From Tunturibacter empetritectus (lineage in GTDB: Bacteria > Acidobacteriota > Terriglobia > Terriglobales > Acidobacteriaceae): a stretch of 64,000 bases of DNA. Below the pieces are notes generated by a model. The model was not told where the DNA came from. It worked only from the letters and a program-made list of their open reading frames with translations, and ran no database searches. Shown here piece after piece: positions 1 to 8,252 of this stretch. Where the stretch lies: assembly GCF_040358985.1 (NCBI RefSeq), contig NZ_CP132932.1, positions 4,154,001-4,218,000 of the forward strand. Direction: 5' to 3'. The position numbers and the translations under genes were made by a program. Each line of letters begins with the position of its first letter. Position 1 is the first letter of the stretch.

Positions 1-57
1 TAAGACACGTCGAGCTGCGTCCGGCCAGCAGGGAAGCGGCCCATCAGGAGACCCCAC

Positions 58-1302
58 ATGCGATCCGTCACGCACCTTGGCTTGACCGCCCTCCTCACCC
101 TATCCGTCGCCGCGTGGTCCCAAACTCAAATCCCGACTCCATCCCAAGCCCCGGCCGGCAGCCCGCCACCCGCACAGTCGCCCACCCCAACCCCGACAAG
201 CACCCCCACGGCCACCATCCCATCCGACGTCCCCGCCGAGAAGCCCATCCCCGGCCACCCCACCGCCACGCCTAAAGAGAGCAAGGACGCCGCCGCAACC
301 GTCAAAGCCGAGAACAAAACCGACCGCCTCCCATCTCCCGGCGAGGACATGAAGACCAACATCAAGGCCGGTAGCGAAGATGACGTCAACTCCGTAGGCA
401 CCCGCAACATCGGCGGCCGCGGCATCGGCAACTGGTACTCCACTGACTGGGAGATCCGCACCGGCAAGCAATACTCCATGGAGATCGAGAAGTCCGCTCA
501 CATGGTCAACGACCCCGTTATCGTCGAGTACGTCAACCGCGTCGGCCAGAACATCGTCAAAAACTCCGACTGCAAAGTCCCCTTCACCATCAAGGTCATC
601 GACTCCGACGAGATCAACGCCATGGCTCTTCCCGGCGGCTTCTTCTACGTCAACTCCGGCCTCATCCTCGCCGCCGACGAAGAAGCCGAACTCGGCGGTG
701 TCATGGCCCACGAGATCGCCCACGTCTGCGCCCACCACGCCGCCCGCCAGATGACCAAGATGAACTACGCGCAGATCGGCTCCATCCCGCTCATCATCTT
801 CACCCAGGGCAGCTGGACCGGCTACGGCATCTATGAGGCCACCCAACTCGCCATCCCACTAAGTTTCCTGCAATTCTCACGCATGGACGAGGCCGAAGCC
901 GACTGGCTCGGCGTCCAGTACATGTACAAGTCCGGCTACGACCCCCAGGCCTTCGTCCAGTTCTTCGAGAAACTCGACGCCCTCGAGAAGCATAAACCCG
1001 GCACCCTCGCCAAGGTCTTCGCCGACCACCCCCAGACCCCCGACCGCATCATGCACTCTGAGGAAGAGATCGCCACCATCCTCCCCGCGCGTCCCGACTA
1101 CATGGTCACCACCTCGGAGTTTGACGACGTCAAGAGCCGCCTCGCCCGTCTCGAGAACAAACGCAAGATCAACGACGGCAAGGGCGGCAACAAGCCCACG
1201 CTCCGTCGCACCGCCAGCGGCAACGGCAACAACGACCCCAACAACCCGAACAACCCCTCTACCAGCACCGACGACCGCCCAACCCTGGGCCGCCGCAACT
1301 AG
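58..1302 (+). CDS. Exported M48-family zinc metalloprotease
   Basis: A 414-residue protein with an N-terminal signal peptide (about residues 1-21), a long Pro/Thr-rich low-complexity linker (about 25-90), and an M48 peptidase domain. The zinc motif HEIAH lies at residues 218-222, and the third ligand is probably a Glu in the DEAEAD stretch near 278-280. The C-terminus is Asn/Pro-rich and disordered. It resembles BepA/Oma1-like periplasmic proteases that act in envelope quality control. The ATG at 58 places the signal peptide directly at the N-terminus. The substrate is unknown; the family call is firm. Confidence 0.9.
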   Translation: MRSVTHLGLTALLTLSVAAWSQTQIPTPSQAPAGSPPPAQSPTPTPTSTPTATIPSDVPAEKPIPGHPTATPKESKDAAATVKAENKTDRLPSPGEDMKTNIKAGSEDDVNSVGTRNIGGRGIGNWYSTDWEIRTGKQYSMEIEKSAHMVNDPVIVEYVNRVGQNIVKNSDCKVPFTIKVIDSDEINAMALPGGFFYVNSGLILAADEEAELGGVMAHEIAHVCAHHAARQMTKMNYAQIGSIPLIIFTQGSWTGYGIYEATQLAIPLSFLQFSRMDEAEADWLGVQYMYKSGYDPQAFVQFFEKLDALEKHKPGTLAKVFADHPQTPDRIMHSEEEIATILPARPDYMVTTSEFDDVKSRLARLENKRKINDGKGGNKPTLRRTASGNGNNDPNNPNNPSTSTDDRPTLGRRN

Positions 1303-1325
1303 AACGCGACCAACGGGAGCAAAAG

Positions 1326-1378
1326 GGTATACCCGCCACGAAGTGGCCGCCTCGCGCGCAGCGGGCCCGTCCGGCAGG
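1326..1378 (+). repeat. 53-bp dispersed palindromic repeat, family A, copy 1
   Basis: This 53-bp element has same-length relatives at 5428-5480 and 11719-11771. It starts ggtatac and ends gtccggcagg. It contains two small hairpins: GCCAC-GAA-GTGGC, and a second 5-bp stem around the loop GCGCA. Compared with the other copies, the first stem carries a paired T-A to C-G exchange. It lies just downstream of the protease gene. Confidence 0.85.
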
Positions 1379-1502
1379 TTCCTCCTTCTCTTATACAAAG
1401 AGCATGAATCCCCCGCGCTCGACGGCGACTCTAAGCCCTAGCTCGAACCATCTGCAATCAATCGACCAAGCGATCGCACAACCGCTCTCATGGAGAATTA
1501 AC

Positions 1503-2063
1503 ATGAGTAATCTAGATACCTTGTTAGAACGCAACAAAGCCATCGCTGCTCAACAGTCTGCCGAAGGCACAACGATGCCCTCCCTTCTTGCCGCAAGCGG
1601 AAACCTGAAAGCCACGATCATCGGTTGCGCCGATATGCGCGTCGACCCGGCTCATATCCTGGGAATCAAACTGGGGGAAGCCCTCGTCATCCGTAACATC
1701 GGTGGCCGAATCACGCCAGTCTTGCTCGAGGAACTCGGTCTACTCGGACGAATCGGCCAGGTCCTCGGCGGAGCTCCCGCCGGAGGCGGAGAGTTTCACC
1801 TCATCGTTCTTCACCACACCGACTGCGGCATCACCCGCCTCGCAGGCGACCCCGACAAGCTCGCGCATTATTTTCAAATACCCGAGAGTGAAGTCAAAGC
1901 AAAAGCCGTCACTGACCCATACGCCGCGGTCGCTGCCGACGTAGCTCTACTCCGTGCAGTTCCCGCACTGCCCGCCAAATGGCTCCTCTCCGGCCTTGTC
2001 TATGACGTAGCGACCGGCCTGGTCAACACCGTCGTACCGCCTGCGCCGATTCGAACAAGTTAA
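1503..2063 (+). CDS. Small beta-class carbonic anhydrase
   Basis: A 186-residue cytoplasmic protein of the beta-carbonic anhydrase family, which interconverts CO2 and bicarbonate. Zinc-site residues are visible as C42 and D44 (CADMRVDP) and H105/C108 (HHTDCG), with the RNIGGR motif between them. CADMR differs from the canonical CSDSR and resembles the shorter mycobacterial Rv1284-type enzymes. I chose the ATG at 1503 because ggaga sits just upstream; an in-frame opening from 1404 would add an unconserved 33-residue tail. The substrate is inferred from the family. Confidence 0.85.
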   Translation: MSNLDTLLERNKAIAAQQSAEGTTMPSLLAASGNLKATIIGCADMRVDPAHILGIKLGEALVIRNIGGRITPVLLEELGLLGRIGQVLGGAPAGGGEFHLIVLHHTDCGITRLAGDPDKLAHYFQIPESEVKAKAVTDPYAAVAADVALLRAVPALPAKWLLSGLVYDVATGLVNTVVPPAPIRTS

Positions 2064-2118
2064 CTCCATCCCCGCCAATATCCCTGGTCGGGACCAGTTA
2101 GAATTGGCGAGGCAATCA

Positions 2119-3027
2119 ATGAACCTCTCACGAAGGCAATTCAACCAGCGAATAGGTGCGCTTGCAGCCATAGCTGTCTGTTCGCGCCAGAGCCTCGGCT
2201 TTGCGGAAAACAGACTCCGCCTTGGACTGAACACATGGAGTCTGCGCGCTCTCTCCCAACAGGAAGCGATTCCCATCATCATCCAAACGATGAAGCAGGC
2301 GAGACTGCAGGATTGTCAGATCCTGTTCACCCACGTAGAGCCTGCAAAGTTCAACCCTGTGTTTCCTGTCGGCGTCTTCAATCCGCCAAAATCATCTCCA
2401 ACACCCCAGCAGATAGAACAACAAAAGGCGACCGAGGCCGCACTGACGAACTGGCGACTCTCAGTTCCAATGAGTTACTTCGAAGACATCCGGTCCACCT
2501 TTGAAAAACAGGGCCTCAGAATAAAATCCTATTCGCTCAGATTCGGCAGCTCTGAGGCAGAGATCGACCGCCTGTTCCTGATGGCAAAAGCTCTCGGAGC
2601 AGACTCAATCGTTAACCGTCTCCCGGCAACATTGACAAATACGGTCGCGGCCGCAGCGGAAAAACATCAAATGATCGTCTGCCTTCAGTTCTCCGATCTG
2701 AACGAACTACACAAACAGCTCGCCGCCTCACAGTACTTCCGCATGGACCCCGACATAGGCGACCTGACCAAAGCAAAGATCGATGCATTGCAGTTCGTCC
2801 AAACCAACTATCTGTCCATGTACTCGTTCGATCTCAAGGATGCGGTGCCCGGAGGTTCCAGTGTTCCATTTGGAGAAGGCGCAGCGCACATGAAAGAAGT
2901 CCTCCAGTTCCTAAAGGAGAAGCAAGCTCCCATCACAGCCTACGTAGATTGCGACTATGCCGGAACCGGTCGTTCGCCCAAAGAAGTAGAGAAGTGTGCC
3001 TCGTATGCGAAAAGCATCATCGACTGA
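2119..3027 (+). CDS. Tat-exported sugar phosphate isomerase/epimerase-like TIM-barrel protein
   Basis: About 302 residues. The N-terminus NLSRRQFNQRIGALAAIAV has the twin-arginine signal layout, so export in folded form is likely. The rest resembles xylose-isomerase-like TIM-barrel proteins: an LGLNTWSLR start, then LRIKSYSLRFG and a YVDCDYAG-type C-terminal strand. The ATG at 2119 follows a ggcgagg ribosome site; a TTG at 2104 is the alternative. No substrate can be assigned. It follows the carbonic anhydrase by 55 bp and may be co-transcribed with it. Confidence 0.65.
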   Translation: MNLSRRQFNQRIGALAAIAVCSRQSLGFAENRLRLGLNTWSLRALSQQEAIPIIIQTMKQARLQDCQILFTHVEPAKFNPVFPVGVFNPPKSSPTPQQIEQQKATEAALTNWRLSVPMSYFEDIRSTFEKQGLRIKSYSLRFGSSEAEIDRLFLMAKALGADSIVNRLPATLTNTVAAAAEKHQMIVCLQFSDLNELHKQLAASQYFRMDPDIGDLTKAKIDALQFVQTNYLSMYSFDLKDAVPGGSSVPFGEGAAHMKEVLQFLKEKQAPITAYVDCDYAGTGRSPKEVEKCASYAKSIID

Positions 3028-3047
3028 GGTGCGAAGAATCGACCCAC

Positions 3048-4025
3048 TCAGATATCGAGACGGTGCGAAACAGTCAACACAATCTTCCCCTGAGCATGTC
3101 CTTCTGCCAGGTAGCGAAGCGCTTCTGCCGCCTCGCTCAACCGATAACGTCTGTCAATAACCGGCACAACTTTGCCGCTCTCCAGAAGATACTTCATAAA
3201 ATCCAGATCCTTCCGGGTTACCTTCGTCAAAAAGAAACCCATCTTCTTCCGCCCCATCCGCGATAGCACCGGCGCCAGGACAAACGCCTCGAAGATCTGA
3301 GGCAGACCGCCTCCCGCTGCGACATAAACTCCATCGTCGGCCAGCAACCTCCTGTAGGCGAAGATCGAATGATGAGCATTCGCCCCCAGGATCAGATCGT
3401 ACCGCTGTGCGTTCCGCGTGAAATCCTCTTTGCTGTAATCGATCACACGGTCTGCGCCAATCGAACGCGCTATCTCCACATTTCTCGTGCTGCACACCGC
3501 GGTCACGTCAGCCCCAAACGCTTTGGCGATCTGCACCGCAAAGGTGCCCACACCACCAGACGCCCCTTCCACCAGAACCTTAGACCCTGGCCGAACTCTC
3601 CCCTTATCGCGCAGACCCTGCAGCGCAGTAATAGCCGCCACCGGTACCGCCGCCGCTTCTTCAAACGTCAGGTTGTCTGGCTTCGGCCCCAAATTCTCCT
3701 CGGCGACACATACATACTCGGCAAATCCTTCTCCTTTGAAACCTGTGACCCCGAATACCTCATCCCCAACCTGAAACCCTTTTACCTCTTTGCCCACCGC
3801 TTCCACGCGGCCTGCCACATCGCAACCCAGGATCATCGGTCTTCGCCTCCGCAGTCCCGGCAACCGATCCCACGGCGCACCTTTCATCAGGTACAGGTCC
3901 AGCGGATTCACCGCTGCCGCGCAAAGCTTGATCAGGACCTCACGATCCCCAGGCACAGGTGTTGCGACCTCCGCGTACTGCAACAGGTCTGGTGGCCCGT
4001 ATTGTGTGCGTAAGATAGCCTTCAT
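3048..4025 (-). CDS. NAD(P)-dependent MDR-family oxidoreductase (quinone oxidoreductase-like)
   Basis: A 325-residue medium-chain dehydrogenase/reductase. The N-terminal GroES-like domain carries GCDVAGRVEAVG, and the nucleotide-binding motif GASGGVG lies near residues 154-160. The catalytic-zinc cysteine/histidine set of alcohol dehydrogenases is not seen, which fits the zinc-independent quinone-oxidoreductase branch. I chose the ATG at 4025 because ggaagag precedes it at normal spacing; the frame is open upstream to 4073 without an obvious site. The electron acceptor is not predictable. Confidence 0.8.
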   Translation of the reverse strand: MKAILRTQYGPPDLLQYAEVATPVPGDREVLIKLCAAAVNPLDLYLMKGAPWDRLPGLRRRRPMILGCDVAGRVEAVGKEVKGFQVGDEVFGVTGFKGEGFAEYVCVAEENLGPKPDNLTFEEAAAVPVAAITALQGLRDKGRVRPGSKVLVEGASGGVGTFAVQIAKAFGADVTAVCSTRNVEIARSIGADRVIDYSKEDFTRNAQRYDLILGANAHHSIFAYRRLLADDGVYVAAGGGLPQIFEAFVLAPVLSRMGRKKMGFFLTKVTRKDLDFMKYLLESGKVVPVIDRRYRLSEAAEALRYLAEGHAQGKIVLTVSHRLDI

Positions 4026-4152
4026 CGCGCTCTTCCAATCGCTTCCGCCAAGATGGATCGCAACAAGCGACAAGCCGTTGACCGGAAGTATAGGACGAAC
4101 TCAAAGTTAAGTCCCAACTAGCGAGCTCCCCCTCTGCGCGCACTTACCCCGC

Positions 4153-5289
4153 TCAGCCGACCAGATGACGCCGCAGATCCTCCGGGTGATAGCAGTGTGC
4201 AAACGCCGTCTCTCTCGAGATACGCCCAGCCCTCACAAGTTCCGTCAGCGACTGTTCCATCGTCAGCATCCCATCGGCGCGCCCAGTCTCAATGCTGGCC
4301 CGCAGTTGATGGTCGTCTCCACGTCGAATTAAATTCCGCGTCGCTCCCGTAGCCACAAGTATCTCCACTGCCGGATAGCGTCCGCCCCCATTCTCCGCCG
4401 ACAGCAGTTGTTGTGAGATCACCGCCAGCAGCGCCAGCGACAGTTGTTGTCTTATCTGCGACTGGTAACCTGTCGGAAACGTATCCAGAATGCGCGAAAC
4501 TGTCTGCGCCGCATCATTGGTATGCAGCGACGAGAGCACCAGGTGTCCCGTTTCGGCGGCTGTCAAGGCGGCAGCAATCGTTTCGCTATCCCGCATCTCG
4601 CCGATCATAATCACATCCGGATCCTGTCGAAGCACCGAACGCACAGCCTGGCCAAAGCTCAGCGTGTCGTGACCAAGTTCAATCTGCTCCACCAGAGAAT
4701 TGCGATTCACATGCTGATACTCAATCGGATCTTCAATCGTAATAATGTGGTCGTGCCGTTGCGCATTAATGCGATCAACCAACGCCGCAAGCGTGGAGGT
4801 CTTACCGCAGCCAGTCGGTCCGGTCAGAAGCACCAGCCCCTGACGCCGCTCCGCCAGCATCGCCAGTGCGGCCGGCAGATGAAGCGACTCAAGCGAAGGA
4901 ATCTGCTCAGGCAAAACACGCAGCGCTGCCGCAAGTGTGCCCCGTTGGTAGTGAAAATTGGCCCTGAATCTTCCAATCGAACTACGCACAAAGCAGAAGT
5001 CCAGGCACTTCTCTTTCTGCAGTTCGTTCAATTGAGCGGACGTAAGCAGTGGCAGCAAAATATCCCTAATATTCTCACCGGAGAGGGGCAGCCCCACGTC
5101 CGGAGTCAGACCTCCGTTCACTCTCAGCATCACCGGCGACCCGGCTATGAAGACCATATCGGACGCACTTCGCTGAAGAGCGTTGGTTAGAAAATGATCA
5201 AGGGTTCGTCTCTCACTGGATCTCGGATTTATCGCTGAACGGTTTAGTTGGTCGACCAGCTTCGACAGTTCGTTCTCGTACTCACCCAT
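4153..5289 (-). CDS. PilT/PilU-like type IV pilus retraction ATPase
   Basis: A 378-residue GspE/PilT-family secretion ATPase. It shows the Walker A GPTGCGKT (about 157-164), an Asp box around IEDPIEY (186-191), the Walker B IMIGEMRD (about 227-234) and the His box TGHLVLSSLHT (247-257). Size and domain order match PilT/PilU hexameric motors that pull back type IV pili. No other pilus genes are in the window, so it is an orphan here. Low-similarity residues 1-25 may be a lineage-specific extension. Confidence 0.85.
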   Translation of the reverse strand: MGEYENELSKLVDQLNRSAINPRSSERRTLDHFLTNALQRSASDMVFIAGSPVMLRVNGGLTPDVGLPLSGENIRDILLPLLTSAQLNELQKEKCLDFCFVRSSIGRFRANFHYQRGTLAAALRVLPEQIPSLESLHLPAALAMLAERRQGLVLLTGPTGCGKTSTLAALVDRINAQRHDHIITIEDPIEYQHVNRNSLVEQIELGHDTLSFGQAVRSVLRQDPDVIMIGEMRDSETIAAALTAAETGHLVLSSLHTNDAAQTVSRILDTFPTGYQSQIRQQLSLALLAVISQQLLSAENGGGRYPAVEILVATGATRNLIRRGDDHQLRASIETGRADGMLTMEQSLTELVRAGRISRETAFAHCYHPEDLRRHLVG

Positions 5290-5427
5290 TCAGCGCTGTC
5301 CTCATGGCACTTAGACGTAGTTCAAACAAAAAACAAATCACATTTTTTTATCGCGCAGCTAGCATCTGGAAGCAAGTCATCACACCGACCAAAGGGAGGA
5401 CCCAAGCAGTTAATCCTCACCAAACAA

Positions 5428-5480
5428 GGTATACAAGTCACGAAGTGACTGCGCCGCGCGCAGCGGGCTCGTCCGGCAGG
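5428..5480 (+). repeat. 53-bp dispersed palindromic repeat, family A, copy 2
   Basis: Second copy of the element at 1326-1378, again exactly 53 bp from ggtatac to gtccggcagg. The first hairpin is GTCAC-GAA-GTGAC. The second keeps four of five pairs around the GCGCA loop. It lies between the start of the pilT-like gene and the end of cbtA. Confidence 0.85.
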
Positions 5481-5495
5481 ACATAGCATTTAGCA

Positions 5496-6206
5496 TTACC
5501 GACGCGGCAACTCCCGCTCCGTCAGCCACCCAAATCCCAAACCGAGCGCCCCCCAAAGCACCGCCTGAATCTCCACCGCCGCCACGCGAAACTTCCACAT
5601 CAGCGTCACCGGAAACCCCGCCGGGACCTCATCCACCTCCGGCAAAAAGTGCGCCACTCCACTCACCACCACCACAAACAAACCAGCCGCCAGCAGGGAA
5701 CCATTCCACTCCCCAAACCGCCGCGCCAGCCGCCTCCGCATCTGCAACGAGAACACCATCGCCGATATCGAAACAGCAATTAGCAAAAAGTAAGCCCCGG
5801 TTCTCACCCCAATCGTCTCCGCACTCCCCACCGCCGGAGGATTCGCCGGATACTTCAACTGAGGCACCAGCACAATCGCCACAAACCCAAGCCCAGCCAG
5901 CACAGCCGCGAGCGCCCGCGGCCCCAGCCCCCCAATCCGCCCATAAGCAAACGCGAACACCAGCCCAAACAACCCACCCACCGCCGCACCATAAACCACC
6001 GCACCGGTAAGCAGCCCGGCACTCTTCTGCACACGGCGGCTCACCATCTCAGGCTCAGGAGCCTCGCCCTTGGCCTGATCCGCAGCCGTCTCAAACGCAA
6101 TCGCGCGCTCAACCTGCGGCTCGCCAATCCATCGTGCAAACGCAAAGACGAGCAGGCCCGCAACAACGCCCACCAGCATCCCGCGAAGGAGCAGAGTTCG
6201 AGTCAT
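5496..6206 (-). CDS. cbtA: Predicted cobalt transporter subunit CbtA
   Basis: A 236-residue integral membrane protein with about five or six hydrophobic segments, starting LLLRGMLVGVVAGLLVF. It matches the CbtA family, predicted to carry cobalt with the small subunit CbtB. It follows cbtB on the same strand with a 240-bp gap that holds a hairpin repeat. The ATG at 6206 is used; TTG at 6209 is adjacent. A cobalamin riboswitch upstream of cbtB supports the cobalt/B12 role, which is family-based and not experimentally general. Confidence 0.85.
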   Translation of the reverse strand: MTRTLLLRGMLVGVVAGLLVFAFARWIGEPQVERAIAFETAADQAKGEAPEPEMVSRRVQKSAGLLTGAVVYGAAVGGLFGLVFAFAYGRIGGLGPRALAAVLAGLGFVAIVLVPQLKYPANPPAVGSAETIGVRTGAYFLLIAVSISAMVFSLQMRRRLARRFGEWNGSLLAAGLFVVVVSGVAHFLPEVDEVPAGFPVTLMWKFRVAAVEIQAVLWGALGLGFGWLTERELPRR

Positions 6207-6281
6207 CAAAATCTTCTGCCCGGAGCGCGTCGCTCGCAGTTATAGGTGTGGATTTGGAACATCGACTAACCCCTATGACTC

Positions 6282-6330
6282 GTCATCCTGAGCGAAGTGG
6301 CTCACGGCACTTTGTGAGCCACACAGTCGA
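6282..6330 (+). repeat. Dispersed hairpin repeat, family C, copy 1
   Basis: The 16-bp head gtcatcctgagcgaag is followed by a perfect 8-bp stem (tggctcac / gtgagcca) and the tail cagtcga. The same head and tail surround a different stem at 9819-9873. It lies between cbtB and cbtA. Confidence 0.75.
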
Positions 6331-6448
6331 TTGCGGCCAAAACACTCAGTTGCCGCGAACCGATTCATGCTGCGGTATCCGTCAAGATACCCGAATTTCG
6401 TCTTTGTATCTGCGATTGCCTGCGCTTTACTTCAACGCAAAACCCGCC

Positions 6449-6676
6449 CTAGTGGCAGGGAAAGCCAAGAAGGTGGCGACCGTCATGCAAAAACTCATGC
6501 ACCATCGTCCCGCGAAACATCGAGGTAGCGCCCTGCTCCGCGCCGACAAAGTAAATCGCCAGCAGCAACAGCAGCCCACCGAACACCGCATACGGCAGAA
6601 TCTCGCGCAGCGGAACAACGGGTAGAGCGGGAAGGGAAACCGGCTGTGCAACGGAACCAAATACGGATTGAGCCAT
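6449..6676 (-). CDS. cbtB: Predicted cobalt transporter subunit CbtB
   Basis: A 75-residue protein with one transmembrane segment (about 26-44) and a histidine-rich C-terminus, VHEFLHDGRHLLGFPCH, with His at 60, 64, 68 and 75. This layout is diagnostic of CbtB, and the histidines are presumed metal ligands. The ATG at 6676 has a strong ggagg ribosome site. A cobalamin riboswitch and a promoter lie directly upstream on the same strand, so expression should fall when B12 is plentiful. It is the first gene of a cbtB-cbtA unit. Confidence 0.9.
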   Translation of the reverse strand: MAQSVFGSVAQPVSLPALPVVPLREILPYAVFGGLLLLLAIYFVGAEQGATSMFRGTMVHEFLHDGRHLLGFPCH

Positions 6677-6699
6677 TTGTAACCTCCAGGGATCGTGCG

Positions 6700-6822
6700 T
6701 CCCACGCATTGCTCATTCGAACGAGGAAGAAACGTCTGGCTCTCAACCCGAACTACAGGTCAATCACAGTGGCGCGACCGCACCGGACTTTCACCGGCTT
6801 CTTCCATCCTCATCAAAATCTA
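6700..6822 (-). ncRNA. Cobalamin riboswitch upstream of cbtB
   Basis: Read on the minus strand, this leader contains gccggtgaaagtccggtgcg, then gcgccactgtga (the B12-box core GCCACTG) and downstream gagagccagacg. These are the conserved core elements of the cobalamin riboswitch class. It starts where the predicted promoter at 6828-6856 would begin transcription and ends just before the cbtB ribosome site. The outer boundaries are approximate. It is shorter than the copy at 14441. Confidence 0.8.
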
Positions 6823-6827
6823 TCTCA

Positions 6828-6856
6828 ACCCTATGTGCCACAATCATCAAAGTCAA
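6828..6856 (-). promoter_or_regulatory. Predicted sigma-70-type promoter for cbtBA
   Basis: On the minus strand TTGACT (-35, 6851-6856) and TAGGGT (-10, 6828-6833) are 17 bp apart. Transcription would start near 6821, at the 5' edge of the riboswitch. The -10 box is weak. Confidence 0.45.
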
Positions 6857-6908
6857 GCTCGCGAACACTTTTACACATCCCCTTGCGAAGCATCACGGAG
6901 ACCAGCGC

Positions 6909-7514
6909 GTGCCAGCCCGCCTTTCACTCATAAGCCACGCCCCCACCTCCGCCACGCGGCTCTCTGCCTTTCCCTCCGACGAGCCCATCGAAGAACCCTC
7001 TATCGCCAAACTCACCACCATCAACTGGCAACCACCTCGCGCCCACCACATCCTCACCGCCCCCGAACTCCGCACCCAACAAACCGCCCGGGCCCTAAAC
7101 CTCACCGCAACACCAGCCAACGAACTCCGAGACCTGAACTACGGCATCTGGCAAGGCCGCACCCTCGCCGACCTACACGCCGAAGACTCCGCCTCCATTA
7201 CCCAATGGCTCACCGACCCAACCGCAGCCCCCCACCAAGGCGAATCCATCACCGCTCTCATCACGCGAGTCGGAGACTGGCTCACAACACTCACCGGCGA
7301 AGACACGAGCCACACCATAGCCATCACCCACCCCGCAGTCATCCGCGCCGCCATCCTCCACACCCTCGACGCCCCACCCCAATCCTTCTGGCGCATCGAC
7401 ATAGCCCCCCTCACCCTCACCGACCTCCGCCACAACGGCCGCACCTGGACCCTCCGCTCCGCCGCCATCCCACTAATCACCATCGGCGACAACAGCCAAT
7501 CAATCCTGGATTAG
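6909..7514 (+). CDS. Histidine phosphatase-family protein with altered RHG motif
   Basis: A 201-residue protein of the histidine phosphatase (phosphoglycerate mutase-like) fold. The usual N-terminal RHG is replaced by SHA (LISHAPTS), so the nucleophilic His is kept but the neighbouring Arg is lost. The TAPELRTQQTA motif and the second His (ITHPAVIRA) are present. It starts at GTG 6909 after cggag and is divergent from cbtBA. Histidine phosphatases such as CobC act in B12 nucleotide-loop assembly, so a B12 link is suggested by position only. Confidence 0.65.
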   Translation: MPARLSLISHAPTSATRLSAFPSDEPIEEPSIAKLTTINWQPPRAHHILTAPELRTQQTARALNLTATPANELRDLNYGIWQGRTLADLHAEDSASITQWLTDPTAAPHQGESITALITRVGDWLTTLTGEDTSHTIAITHPAVIRAAILHTLDAPPQSFWRIDIAPLTLTDLRHNGRTWTLRSAAIPLITIGDNSQSILD

Positions 7515-7555
7515 CAGTCATCTTGCTTTAGCTTCTTTCTCACATCGATAAATCG

Positions 7556-7614
7556 TCATCTCGACCGAAGCTGTTTACAGCCTCAGCGTGAACAGCGCAG
7601 CGGAGAGACCCCCG
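7556..7614 (+). repeat. Dispersed hairpin repeat, family C, divergent copy
   Basis: The head gtcatctcgaccgaag resembles the family C head. It is followed by a gctgtt / aacagc stem (7571-7576 and 7592-7597) and the tail gcagcggagagacccc. It lies between the phosphatase gene and queF. Confidence 0.6.
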
Positions 7615-7775
7615 CATCTTTGCTTTTGCGCTTGCATTTGTTTCACTTGTTGTCATCTCCAAAGGGATCTGCTGCAGCCTGCAACAAAAACGTCTTAGTG
7701 AATGGCAAGCCATTGGCCGCCATTGCGAGACCCAAACCCAACAAAAACCCACGCCAAACAAGCTAAAATAGAAGC

Positions 7776-8207
7776 ATGAGCACCGCCATCCTTCCCAACC
7801 CGCACACCACTGGCTACACCGACGACCACGCCAAGTCCGGCCTCGACGCCATCTTCCCCGCCATCGAAACCTGGCAGAACCAGTTCAAGGCCTACGAGAT
7901 CCTCGTCGACGACCCCGAGTTCACCTCCGTCTGCCCCAAGACCAGCCTCCCCGACTTCGGACGCATCAGCATCCGCTACATGCCCCGCGAGAGCTGCCTC
8001 GAACTGAAATCCCTCAAGGAATATCTCTTCACCTACCGCAACCTCGGCATCTTCCAGGAAAACATCGTCAACCAAATCCTCGACGACGTCGTCAAAGCCT
8101 GCAATCCCGTCTGGGCCGTAATCGTAGGCGACTTCCGCCCTCGCGGCGGCATCTCCACCGTAGTCACCGCCACCTACCCCCGCACAGAAACGCCCCCGCA
8201 AAAATAA
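7776..8207 (+). CDS. queF: NADPH-dependent 7-cyano-7-deazaguanine reductase (preQ1 synthase)
   Basis: A 143-residue short-form (unimodular) QueF, which reduces the nitrile of preQ0 to preQ1 in queuosine biosynthesis. The catalytic Cys53 lies in SVCPKTSLPDFG with Asp60, and the family motif ELKSLKEYLFTYR spans about residues 76-88. Length and motifs are normal for the YkvM-like branch. The ATG at 7776 lies seven bases after an A-rich stretch. No other queuosine gene is nearby. A terminator-like hairpin follows the stop codon. Confidence 0.95.
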   Translation: MSTAILPNPHTTGYTDDHAKSGLDAIFPAIETWQNQFKAYEILVDDPEFTSVCPKTSLPDFGRISIRYMPRESCLELKSLKEYLFTYRNLGIFQENIVNQILDDVVKACNPVWAVIVGDFRPRGGISTVVTATYPRTETPPQK

Positions 8208-8217
8208 ATCTCAAAAA

Positions 8218-8252
8218 GCTGGCGCACTTTTCGTCTCCGAAAAAGCGCCAGC
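8218..8252 (+). terminator. Hairpin after queF, probable terminator
   Basis: The arms gctggcgc and gcgccagc (8218-8225, 8245-8252) enclose further A/T pairs (cttttcg... cgaaaaag region). This makes a long stem 10 bp after the queF stop codon. No strong T-run follows. The hairpin is also one end of dispersed repeat B. Confidence 0.5.
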
